DNA of 64,000 nt, taken from Candidatus Aminicenantota bacterium (GTDB taxonomy: Bacteria; Acidobacteriota; Aminicenantia; S016-38). Each line of letters opens with the position of its first letter. Positions within the stretch are counted from its first letter, which is position 1. The notes under the pieces were generated by a model. That model was not told where the DNA came from. It did no database searches and saw only the letters and a program-made list of their open reading frames with translations. This document shows positions 1-7,376 of this stretch, in pieces. The stretch is from positions 56,978-120,977 of the forward strand of contig JALSNJ010000017.1 in the NCBI GenBank assembly GCA_026987025.1, written 5' to 3'. Position numbers and translations under genes: made by a program.

Positions 1-778
1 CGCAGATAACTCCTTTTCCTATACGGGCGCTTCCTCCTATGGCTATCATTCCTGCCAACATGCTTCCTTCCCCTATTTTTGTCCCGTGGGCGATGAGGCA
101 TAGATTTCCTATCTTTACCCTGTTTTCTATCCTCGTGGCCCCCAGGGCTGCCCTGTCTATTACCGTATTGGCCCCTATTTCCACCTCGCTTCCGATGATA
201 ACCCTCCCTACCTGCGGAATCTTCTCCCCTGCCTCAAATCCGAATCCATCGCATCCGATGACCACGCCGGGATGAATTATGCACTTCTCCCCTATCTCCG
301 TTCCTTCCCTTATGACCACATTGGAGTATATTCTGGTATAGGGTCCAATTTTAACATCCGGGTAAATCACAGAACCAGCGTGTATTTCCACCCCATCCCC
401 CAGGACTGAATTCTCCCCTATCTTCACAAAATCCCCTATATAAACATCCCTTCCCAGTTGAACCGTGGGGTGAATTATCGCTGTGGGGGAGATACCCCGG
501 CGGGGTGGCCTCTCAGGGTGAAAGAGCCTGATTAACCTTATAAGGTCTGCCCTGGGACGAGGGGAAACAAGGAGATTCCTTCCTTCTATGAGGGTATCGG
601 GCCCCACCAGAAAAGCGGAAGCCTTAGAAGAAAGGGCAACTCTTTCGTAAATTTTTCTATAAAAGGGAGCGATTTCCCCCTCCCGGGCATCCTCCAGGGA
701 GGAAACCCCATTTATATCCACCTCGCCGTTGCCCCTGAGCTCAAGGCCCAGTTTTTCAGCTATTTCCTTAAGCTTCAT
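1..778 (-). CDS. lpxD: UDP-3-O-acylglucosamine N-acyltransferase LpxD (3' end outside window)
   Basis: Adds the N-linked hydroxyacyl chain to UDP-3-O-acylglucosamine, the third step of lipid A synthesis in the cytoplasm. Reading the minus strand from ATG 778 gives 259 codons without a stop, and the frame continues past base 1. The first ~100 residues match the LpxD N-terminal domain. Then come left-handed beta-helix hexapeptide repeats with the LpxD-specific stretch GCDGFGFEAGEKIPQVGR and the catalytic-His segment NLCLIAHGTKIG. The start overlaps the end of the upstream yihY-like gene by 11 bases, so the two are probably cotranscribed. Its presence shows that the organism makes lipid A and has an outer membrane. 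Only the last part of the beta-helix and the C-terminal helices are missing. Confidence 0.93.
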   Translation of the reverse strand, partial: MKLKEIAEKLGLELRGNGEVDINGVSSLEDAREGEIAPFYRKIYERVALSSKASAFLVGPDTLIEGRNLLVSPRPRADLIRLIRLFHPERPPRRGISPTAIIHPTVQLGRDVYIGDFVKIGENSVLGDGVEIHAGSVIYPDVKIGPYTRIYSNVVIREGTEIGEKCIIHPGVVIGCDGFGFEAGEKIPQVGRVIIGSEVEIGANTVIDRAALGATRIENRVKIGNLCLIAHGTKIGEGSMLAGMIAIGGSARIGKGVIC

Positions 779-1601
779 TTTTCTCGTTTAAGAGGGCTGA
801 AATTTCCGCTCCCAGAAGCAGTATCAGGGAGGAAATCTCCACCCAGAATATGAACATTATCACGGTGGAAAGGGTGCCAAAAACCTTGCTGGCCAAGGAA
901 ATATTTTCTATATACCACATAAAAATATGGGTGCCGGCTATCCATAGAACTGAAGCGAAGATGGCGCTCCTGAAGGCCGCGAAGGTTTTAACCTTCCTTT
1001 CCGGAATCCACTTATAAAGGGCGAAGAAGTAGAAGGTGGCCAAGAGAAAGGGAATAAGAACCCTTACCAGAAAATTATTGACTATGGCCATGGTGTAGGG
1101 ATTTAAATACTGGGAAAGGGTTTGATTGAAAGCCACAAAACGGTTAAAGGCGCTTATTGCACCCATAAGCCCGAAGGCTCCGAAGAGGAAAAAACCGGAA
1201 AAGAGCAAGATTATTATTTCCTTCAATCTCTTCCAGAAAAAGGACTTCCTGCACTGGACTTCATAGATCTCCTGGATAGCGGAAATCACCTTGGAAATCA
1301 GCATTATACCGAGGACTACCGCCAGGTAAATTCCCAGAACCCCCACCTCCCTTATTTTGGATGCGTAAATCTTCATGTTGGTGAAAAAGCGGGGGTTTAT
1401 CGATGAGAAAAACTCCTGGGAAAACAAATTTAAGTCGTTTATAACCTTTTCAGAAGACCCTATTATGTAGGTGGAAATGTAGAGGAGGAAGCCAGCCAGG
1501 GGAACCGAAGCCCAGAGGGCATAATAGGAAATTATAGCCGCCTTATCGTCTATGTGGTGCCGGGACAATCGGCGAAACAACTTTTTAAGCCAGGCCCACA
1601 A
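768..1601 (-). CDS. YihY/BrkB family inner-membrane protein
   Basis: A 277-residue polytopic membrane protein with about six hydrophobic segments. The N-terminal signature HHIDDKAAIISYYALWASVP matches the YihY/virulence-factor BrkB family (UPF0761). Biochemical function is not settled for the family. The best start is a TTG at 1601, with a purine-rich GGGGGAA about ten bases upstream; no ATG gives a full-length domain. It lies 29 bases after atpE and overlaps lpxD, at the tail of the F0 operon. Confidence 0.85.
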   Translation of the reverse strand: MWAWLKKLFRRLSRHHIDDKAAIISYYALWASVPLAGFLLYISTYIIGSSEKVINDLNLFSQEFFSSINPRFFTNMKIYASKIREVGVLGIYLAVVLGIMLISKVISAIQEIYEVQCRKSFFWKRLKEIIILLFSGFFLFGAFGLMGAISAFNRFVAFNQTLSQYLNPYTMAIVNNFLVRVLIPFLLATFYFFALYKWIPERKVKTFAAFRSAIFASVLWIAGTHIFMWYIENISLASKVFGTLSTVIMFIFWVEISSLILLLGAEISALLNEKNEA

Positions 1602-1630
1602 GGGCTAATTCCCCCTGGCTGCCTTCATTT

Positions 1631-1951
1631 TCAGAGCTTAATCTTTCCTACCAGGAGAATCTCAATGAGTAGGGTATAGATAACCAGGGACTCAATGAGA
1701 ACGAGGCCCAGGATGAGTCCGAACCTGATGTGGGGGGCTGTTCCGGGGTTGCGGGCTATAGCCTCGGAGGCCCTGTGAACAACCCGGGATTGGGCTAAGG
1801 CTCCTACCGCCGAGGCTATGGCTATGCCGAAGCCCGCTGCAATGGCTATCCATCCGTAGACTGAAGTGGAAACGGCAGCGGAAGAGGAAGGTTCGGCGGC
1901 GAAAAGGGAAGAAGCAGTAATGAAAAGGACTAAACCCAGAAGATACCTCAT
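1631..1951 (-). CDS. atpE: ATP synthase F0 subunit c, with signal peptide and Na+-site residues
   Basis: Proteolipid of the rotating membrane ring of F-type ATP synthase. At 106 residues it is longer than the usual 75-90. The extra part is a signal-peptide-like start (MRYLLGLVLFITASSLFAAE) before the two-helix hairpin, as known for some thermophile c subunits. The polar loop is ARNPGTAP. Gln54, Glu87, Ser88 and Tyr92 line up, with identical spacing, with Gln32, Glu65, Ser66 and Tyr70 of the sodium-binding Ilyobacter c ring; the Thr67 equivalent is Leu89. A Ser after the ion-binding Glu favours sodium over protons. The start ATG has the strong site AAAGGAGG. Confidence 0.95.
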   Translation of the reverse strand: MRYLLGLVLFITASSLFAAEPSSSAAVSTSVYGWIAIAAGFGIAIASAVGALAQSRVVHRASEAIARNPGTAPHIRFGLILGLVLIESLVIYTLLIEILLVGKIKL

Positions 1952-1963
1952 GTTTAACCTCCT

Positions 1964-2692
1964 TTAATGTTCTTCGCCCACCGCTCCAGAAAGGTAAACC
2001 GCGGTGAGCATAGCGAAGATATAAGCCTGCAAGCCTCCTGTTATTATGGCCAGTGCCATTAAAGGGACTGGCAACAGGGGGGCAAAAAGGCCTGCAAGCA
2101 CCACAATCAATGTCTCCTCAGCGGTTATGTTACCGAAAAGACGGATGGAAAGTGAAAGGGGACGGGAAAGATGACTTATGAACTCTATGGGACCCATGAG
2201 CGGGGCTATGAAAATGTATTCCCCTGTGAACTGCTTAATGTAGGCCAACCTGTGCTTTTTAATTCCTTGAAGGTTGTAGTAAAGAAATACAAAGATGGCC
2301 ATTGCTGCCGGCACATTTATGTTCATGGTGGGGGCGGAAAGGCCGGGAAGAAGCCCGAAATAGTTCATTGTGATTATAAATAGAAAGAGGCTCCCCACTA
2401 TGGGAATAAACCTTCTCCCCTCCTCCCCTATAATGTCCCTGTTCAGAGAGTCAAAGAAAAGGAAAACCTGCTCAAAAAACGCCTGACGGCGGTCTGGATG
2501 GAACTTGGGCCTGGGCGCTAAAACCCCGAAAATGAAAACTACGGTGAAGGAAGCCAGAAGAGCGAGAACTACATGCTGGGGAACGGGCTCCTGCGGGTTT
2601 AAGTGAATACCGAAATGGGAAAAAACCTTCAATATAAAAGGCCCAAATATCCTGTTGAATTCCCGAACTACCCACAGGCTCTCTTCATGCAT
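1964..2692 (-). CDS. atpB: ATP synthase F0 subunit a
   Basis: Stator subunit that forms the ion half-channels next to the c ring. At 242 residues it has normal length. The essential arginine is visible in SLSIRLFGNITAEETL, followed by the conserved C-terminal helix GGLQAYIFAMLTAVYLSGAV. The start ATG at 2692 overlaps the end of atpI by 8 bases, and atpE follows after 12 bases. Subunits b, delta, alpha, gamma, beta and epsilon are not in the window, so the F0 a/c genes are separated from at least most of the F1 genes. Confidence 0.95.
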   Translation of the reverse strand: MHEESLWVVREFNRIFGPFILKVFSHFGIHLNPQEPVPQHVVLALLASFTVVFIFGVLAPRPKFHPDRRQAFFEQVFLFFDSLNRDIIGEEGRRFIPIVGSLFLFIITMNYFGLLPGLSAPTMNINVPAAMAIFVFLYYNLQGIKKHRLAYIKQFTGEYIFIAPLMGPIEFISHLSRPLSLSIRLFGNITAEETLIVVLAGLFAPLLPVPLMALAIITGGLQAYIFAMLTAVYLSGAVGEEH

Positions 2693-3053
2693 CTTTGCTT
2701 CCCTTAAGCAGAATCTTTATCATAACCACATTGGCCGCCAGGGCCAGGGTCAATGTCCCTGAAAGGAAATATACTACCATAAGCCTGCCGAATTTCAAAA
2801 GGTAAAAGGTGAGGAGCACCACCCCCCCTATGGTCAGCATAAAACTCAGCATGTGGATGGCCGCCCTCCTGGTTCTCTTTCCAATTATCCTTCCCGTAAT
2901 TCCCTTTATAGCAGTAAAATGAACCCACATAATGCTGCCCCCCAGGAGAAAAAGAAGGGAGTTTTTATAGCTGGAAAAGGTCAAAATTATAAGGGAACCC
3001 AGGAGGGTGAAAATAAGGGCAAGGGAAAAGATAAGTTTAATCTCCCTTTCCAT
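2685..3053 (-). CDS. atpI: ATP synthase subunit I (AtpI-like)
   Basis: A 122-residue membrane protein with four predicted helices directly before atpB, the usual place of the atpI assembly/ion-uptake factor. Sequence in this family is poorly conserved, so the call rests on size, topology and position. The ATG at 3053 is preceded by AGGA at good spacing. It overlaps atpZ upstream by 17 bases and atpB downstream by 8. Confidence 0.72.
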   Translation of the reverse strand: MEREIKLIFSLALIFTLLGSLIILTFSSYKNSLLFLLGGSIMWVHFTAIKGITGRIIGKRTRRAAIHMLSFMLTIGGVVLLTFYLLKFGRLMVVYFLSGTLTLALAANVVMIKILLKGSKDA

Positions 3054-3261
3054 CCAGATTCCTGTTGTATTTTATTATCTCCTTCACCAGCTCGTAGAAA
3101 CCGGCCACAATCCCCAAGAAAATCCCTGCAAACCTGAAGCTTTCGGTGGAAAAGGTTTTGTCCAGTAGATAGCCCAGACCGTATCCCACAGCCATGCTGG
3201 AGGGAACGATAAAGGCAAGGCTGGTGAGGCGAAGGAGCTTCTTATCAAAAATGGGTATCAT
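3037..3261 (-). CDS. atpZ: AtpZ/AtpI family small membrane protein
   Basis: A 74-residue two-helix protein with the AtpZ pattern GYGLGYLLDKTF followed by a second glycine-containing helix (GIFLGIVAGFYELVKEI). AtpZ proteins accompany F0 operons and are thought to help c-ring assembly or divalent-ion supply. The start ATG overlaps the stop of the upstream hypothetical gene by four bases, and its end overlaps atpI, so the block is translationally coupled. Confidence 0.8.
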   Translation of the reverse strand: MIPIFDKKLLRLTSLAFIVPSSMAVGYGLGYLLDKTFSTESFRFAGIFLGIVAGFYELVKEIIKYNRNLDGKGD

Positions 3262-3545
3262 TCAAAAAGGTCCTCAAAATCGGAGCCTTCCCTCCGGTCC
3301 AGAATCCCGAATTCCTCCCTCCTCTTCTCAATGGCTCTGAGGAAAATGCCTTCCTCCGGGTAATGTCTTATGTAGTTCCCCTCGGTATCGCTGTAGATAA
3401 GTTCAAAATAATCCTCCCCTATGCGGCAAAAGACCGACATGGAGGGAAATTGGTCCAGGTCACCTATCTCTTCTATTATCTCCGCCCTGTCCTTCAGGGC
3501 GTCCAGAGACTCCCAGTCGTAAACCTCTATCTCCTGTATTCTCAT
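3258..3545 (-). CDS. Hypothetical protein leading the F0 operon
   Basis: Encodes 95 mostly acidic residues with no membrane segment, containing the patterns IEEIGDLDQFPSMSVFCRIG and FELIYSDTEGNYIRHYPEEG. I recognise no family. A longer reading begins at a TTG at 3584, but that TTG is the first part of a good -35 box (TTGACT, 17-base spacer, TAATTT). Transcription would therefore start only a few bases before the ATG at 3545, which I chose. It overlaps atpZ by four bases, so it is part of the ATP synthase transcript. Confidence 0.6.
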   Translation of the reverse strand: MRIQEIEVYDWESLDALKDRAEIIEEIGDLDQFPSMSVFCRIGEDYFELIYSDTEGNYIRHYPEEGIFLRAIEKRREEFGILDRREGSDFEDLFE

Positions 3546-3555
3546 TTCCAAAAAG

Positions 3556-3584
3556 AAATTAGTGGAAATTTTCAGGAAAGTCAA
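3556..3584 (-). promoter_or_regulatory. Promoter of the F0 ATP synthase operon
   Basis: On the minus strand TTGACT (3584-3579) and TAATTT (3561-3556) are 17 bases apart. The predicted start point is about four bases before the ATG at 3545, giving an almost leaderless first gene. Confidence 0.55.
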
Positions 3585-3663
3585 TACCTTATCCGGAAAT
3601 TTTCAGCTAAAATTCCATGTCCCAATAAATTTATTCTCCCAGGGCCATGGCAATGGACACCGT

Positions 3664-3694
3664 TTGGCAAGCATTTTCTAAACTTTGATATTAT
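3664..3694 (+). promoter_or_regulatory. Candidate promoter of the SH3/beta-barrel gene
   Basis: TTGGCA at 3664 is followed by AT-rich DNA with GATATT (17-base spacer) and overlapping TATTAT (19-base spacer). The gene begins about 80 bases downstream behind AAGGAGGTG. The rest of the 3585-3776 gap is AT-rich with no other feature seen. Confidence 0.35.
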
Positions 3695-3776
3695 TTAAAT
3701 ATCATGGATTTTTCAATTCTGGAAAAATTTTGATTTTTCTCTAAAATTTATTGTGAGAGAATTAAGGAGGTGAAAC

Positions 3777-4931
3777 ATGAGAAGGATTTCACTCCTTTTG
3801 TTGGCCGTAGTGCTGGTCTTTTCTCTCTTTGCCCAGGCCAGTATTGAGAAGAACTATGTGGTGGCCCTGAGAAGCGCCAATGTCAGGGCCCTTCCCTCTA
3901 CCCAGGGGGATATAATACACACCATGGCCCCGGGGGAAAAGGCGGAACTTCTGGAAAACCTGGGGGAATGGCTGAAAATCCGCTTGGCCGACGGAAAAAT
4001 AGGTTATGTATGGTCACGGGTTGTCAGACTTGAGACGGTAAAGGTAACAAAGTCCCCTTCTCCCTCACCCCTTCGGACACCAGCTTCTTCCCCTTCCACA
4101 TCACCCCCTGCCCCCTCCCAGGCCCGTTTTGGCCTCAGTTTCAACTTCCAGTATGCCATAGTAAACCCGGAGGACTTCAACGCCAATGTGGAGACCTTAA
4201 ACGCTTATTTAAACTATCTATCCCAAATTCCTGAATATTCGTCCGCCTCCATTGACCATCCCCTGGAGGGTTTAAAAAGGCTCCTGGGAGGAGGAGTGGA
4301 GGTCAATTACCGCCTCAACAGGAACCTGGGAATAAACGCAGGCCTTGCTTACTTCACCGCCAGCAAGAGCTCGGACTCTACCCTCTCCCTCACTCATATG
4401 AACGACACACTGGAGTTAACCTATTCAACGGAGTTTAAGTCCAGGATCTCTGCTCCTTACATAGGCCTGAGTTTCACCCTCCCCTCCAGGTTTGTAGAAC
4501 TGGAAACCTTCGGCAATGTTGCCTTTCTTATGGGTAACTTCTACCACCAAGCCGGTATGGAGAGCAGACTGAACTCGGCTCCTCTTGACTCCTACTGGGA
4601 AAAATACGACAACATGAAGAAGTCCACCGTGGGCTTCATGGCAGGAGCCAATCTGAGGTTCAAGTTTAACGAAAAAATGGGGATATATCTTGGAGGAAAG
4701 TATATCCTGGCAAACTTCAAGGACCTGGAAGGGGATTACTCAAATGCAGCGGGGGAATCCTTACACGGGAATGTTTACAGGGTGGAAATATCCTTCCTGG
4801 GAATTGGAACTCGTCCGGTTTTGTATATTGCCACCGAACCCCCTTCCGACCATGCTATAGTGAAGGTCCAAAGAGCGAAGTTTAACTTTTCGGGCTTTTA
4901 CTTTAACCTGGGTTTCTTCTCCAGGTTTTAG
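3777..4931 (+). CDS. Secreted SH3-domain protein with C-terminal outer-membrane beta-barrel
   Basis: The 384-residue product has a signal peptide (MRRISLLLLAVVLVFSLFAQ) and a bacterial SH3 domain at about 28-78 (NVRALPSTQGDIIHTMAPGE ... GYVWSRVV). A Ser/Pro/Thr-rich linker spans about 92-112. The remaining ~270 residues alternate polar and hydrophobic residues like a small outer-membrane barrel and end in aromatic Phe, as outer-membrane proteins commonly do. SH3b domains usually bind peptidoglycan or peptides, so the protein may tether the wall to the outer membrane (inference). The start has the strong site AAGGAGGTG. It is divergent from the F0 operon and ends two bases from mutS. Confidence 0.7.
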   Translation: MRRISLLLLAVVLVFSLFAQASIEKNYVVALRSANVRALPSTQGDIIHTMAPGEKAELLENLGEWLKIRLADGKIGYVWSRVVRLETVKVTKSPSPSPLRTPASSPSTSPPAPSQARFGLSFNFQYAIVNPEDFNANVETLNAYLNYLSQIPEYSSASIDHPLEGLKRLLGGGVEVNYRLNRNLGINAGLAYFTASKSSDSTLSLTHMNDTLELTYSTEFKSRISAPYIGLSFTLPSRFVELETFGNVAFLMGNFYHQAGMESRLNSAPLDSYWEKYDNMKKSTVGFMAGANLRFKFNEKMGIYLGGKYILANFKDLEGDYSNAAGESLHGNVYRVEISFLGIGTRPVLYIATEPPSDHAIVKVQRAKFNFSGFYFNLGFFSRF

Positions 4932-4932
4932 G

Positions 4933-7368
4933 CTATTCCATCTTTTTCAATTTGTACAGGAACTCCAGGGCCTGCAGGGGGGTAAGGGCGTCGGGGTTTA
5001 TACCCCTGAGCGCTTCCCTTAAAGGGTCCTCTTCAAAGAGGGAGGGTTGAAAAGGTTGCTTGGAGGAGGCAGGCCCTCCCCTCTTTCTCTCCAGGCCTTC
5101 CAGCACCTCCCATGCCCTTTTAACAACCTGTTCTGGAACCCGGGCCAGCCTGGCCACATGTATGCCGTAGGATTTTTCGGACCTTCCCCTCTCCAGTTCG
5201 TAGAGAAAGACCACATTGCCCTGCCACTCTGCCACCTTGATGTGATAATTCACCACCCCTTCAAGCTCTTCCTCCAGGTCCGTAAGTTCGTAATAATGGG
5301 TGGCAAAAAGGGTTTTTGCCTTTATCCTGTGGTGAATGTACTCCACCACAGCCCAGGCTATGGATATTCCGTCATAGGTGGAGGTTCCTCTACCTATTTC
5401 ATCAAGTATTATAAGACTTCTTGGGGTGGCTCTATTTAGAATCTCCGCGGTCTCCTTCATCTCCACCATAAAGGTGGATTCTCCCCCGGCCAGAAAATCC
5501 GTAGCCCCTATTCTGGTAAATATCCTGTCCAGAAGGGGAATCTCGGCTTCCTCAGCCGGCACAAAGCTACCGCAGTGAGCAAGAAGGCATATCAGGGCCA
5601 CCTGGCGGAGGTAGGTGGATTTTCCCCCCATGTTGGGACCGGTTATTATGAGGATCCTCTCCCTCTCGTCCATGTATGTGTCGTTGGGGACGAAGGCCTC
5701 CCCCTTTTTCAGAACCTCCACCACAGGATGGCGTCCCTGCTTTATTACGAGCCGTCCATCCCTCTTCACCCTGGGTCTTACATAACCCCTCAGGGAGGCC
5801 ACCTCCGCGAAGCCGGCCAGAAGGTCCAGTTCTCCCAGGGCCTTAGCGTTGGCCCGAAGTTCCCCCGTGTGTTTCGCCACTTCGTCCCTTACCTCCCTGA
5901 ACAGATGCTCCTCCAGTTCCCTTATCCTCTCCTCGGCGTGGAGGATCTTTTCCTCCATCTCCTTGATTTTCGCAGTAACGAACCTCTCGCTTCCCACTAA
6001 GGTCTGCTTTCTTATATAATCCGGGGGCACCCGGGAGGCCTGGGACTTGGGAATTTCAATGAAATAACCAAAAACCTTGTTGTATCCTATCCTGAGCTTC
6101 TTTATGCCGGTTCTCTCCCTCTCACTTTCCTCCATGGCCAGTATAATTCCCTTGGCGTTCTTGGCCACCGCCCTGAGCTCGTCCAGCTCAGGATGAAAAC
6201 CTTCCCTTATTACTCCGCCCTGGGAGAGAAGAAAGGGAGGCTCGTCCACTATAGCGTTTCTCAGCAGGGAAAGGAGGGAGGGAAGGGGAGAAAGTCTTTC
6301 CATTATTTCCCTGAGAACGGCGGAAGTGGCTTCGGCCAGCCTCTCCTTTACTCCGGGTATTATCTGAAGGTATTCCCTGAGGGAAGCCAGGTCCCTGGGG
6401 CCTGCCACATCAAACCCCGCCCGGGCTGCTATCCTGTCCATGTCTCCCAGCCTTTGAAGAAGAGCTCTTAAATCCCTCCTGAGCTCGCTTTTTTTGTAAA
6501 GCTCCTCCACCCCATCAAGCCTCCTCTCTATGTCTTCGGGCCTTTTCAGAGGAAACCTCAGGGTCTGCCTCAGGAGCCTTGCTCCCATGGGGGTGAGGGT
6601 ATGGTCTATAACCTGGAGCAAACTGCCCCTTCGGCCTCCGTCCCTGAGATTCCTAAATATCTCCAGGTTCCTTACGGAAGCCCCATCCATAAAGAACCCA
6701 TCTTTTAAGGAAACCATGGGAAGGAGCTCCGGTTTCCTCCCCCTGAGGGCCTCCACATAGAAAAGGGAAGCGTTGTATGCCTTCTCCAGAGGGGATTTTC
6801 CACGACTTCCTTCAATTTTGTAGTGCCTCCTTTCTTTAACCTCAAAATTGGCTATTATCTCCTTGGGTTCCATGAGCTGCAGGAAGTGCTCCAGCTCTTC
6901 TTCCAGAATTTCGTCCCCCAGGACCTCGCCGGTGGAAAGGTTGAGGAACACGGTTCCTATTTTTTTCCCCTCCCTCCAGAGGATGGCCAGAAATTCCCCT
7001 TCTCCCCTTTCACCCTCCATCTCAATGGCAGTGGATGGAGTGATTACCCTGACCACATCCCTTTTAACTATCCCCTTAGCCCTGCGGGGGTCCTCTAACT
7101 GCTCGGCTATGGCCACCTTATATCCGGCTTTAAGTAGTTTCTCTATGTAAGAATCAACGGAATGATAGGGAACGCCGCACATGGGTATAGGATTTTCCTT
7201 CCCCTTCTCCCTGGTGGTAAGGGCAATGTCCAATATCCTGGAAGCTATTTTGGCGTCTTCAAAGAACAACTCGTAGAAATCGCCCATCCTCAGCAGAAGA
7301 AGACTGTCGGGATAACGGGACTTCAGCTGCACATACTGCTTCATGGCAGGAGTAAGTTCCCTTTCCAT
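4933..7368 (-). CDS. mutS: DNA mismatch repair protein MutS
   Basis: Recognises mismatches and small loops in DNA and couples this to ATP hydrolysis. The 811 residues contain the mismatch-reading Phe-Tyr-Glu in LRMGDFYELF near residue 30, connector, lever and clamp domains, the ATPase Walker A GPNMGGKST, the D-E motif (LIILDEIGRGTSTYDG) and the switch histidine region LFATHYYELT. The C-terminal tail ends in the short dimerisation motif. I place the start at ATG 7368 rather than the TTG at 7380, because MERELTPAMKQY matches the family N-terminus. It is eight bases after the protease gene. Confidence 0.96.
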   Translation of the reverse strand: MERELTPAMKQYVQLKSRYPDSLLLLRMGDFYELFFEDAKIASRILDIALTTREKGKENPIPMCGVPYHSVDSYIEKLLKAGYKVAIAEQLEDPRRAKGIVKRDVVRVITPSTAIEMEGERGEGEFLAILWREGKKIGTVFLNLSTGEVLGDEILEEELEHFLQLMEPKEIIANFEVKERRHYKIEGSRGKSPLEKAYNASLFYVEALRGRKPELLPMVSLKDGFFMDGASVRNLEIFRNLRDGGRRGSLLQVIDHTLTPMGARLLRQTLRFPLKRPEDIERRLDGVEELYKKSELRRDLRALLQRLGDMDRIAARAGFDVAGPRDLASLREYLQIIPGVKERLAEATSAVLREIMERLSPLPSLLSLLRNAIVDEPPFLLSQGGVIREGFHPELDELRAVAKNAKGIILAMEESERERTGIKKLRIGYNKVFGYFIEIPKSQASRVPPDYIRKQTLVGSERFVTAKIKEMEEKILHAEERIRELEEHLFREVRDEVAKHTGELRANAKALGELDLLAGFAEVASLRGYVRPRVKRDGRLVIKQGRHPVVEVLKKGEAFVPNDTYMDERERILIITGPNMGGKSTYLRQVALICLLAHCGSFVPAEEAEIPLLDRIFTRIGATDFLAGGESTFMVEMKETAEILNRATPRSLIILDEIGRGTSTYDGISIAWAVVEYIHHRIKAKTLFATHYYELTDLEEELEGVVNYHIKVAEWQGNVVFLYELERGRSEKSYGIHVARLARVPEQVVKRAWEVLEGLERKRGGPASSKQPFQPSLFEEDPLREALRGINPDALTPLQALEFLYKLKKME

Positions 7369-7376
7369 GGACCCTT

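Noticed and set aside
1..778. Open plus-strand frame 39-275
   Set aside because: It is the antisense shadow of lpxD; the minus strand encodes an unmistakable LpxD through the whole interval.
3585..3776. tRNA or small RNA in the gap before the SH3 gene
   Set aside because: No T-loop or cloverleaf pattern; AT-rich promoter DNA.
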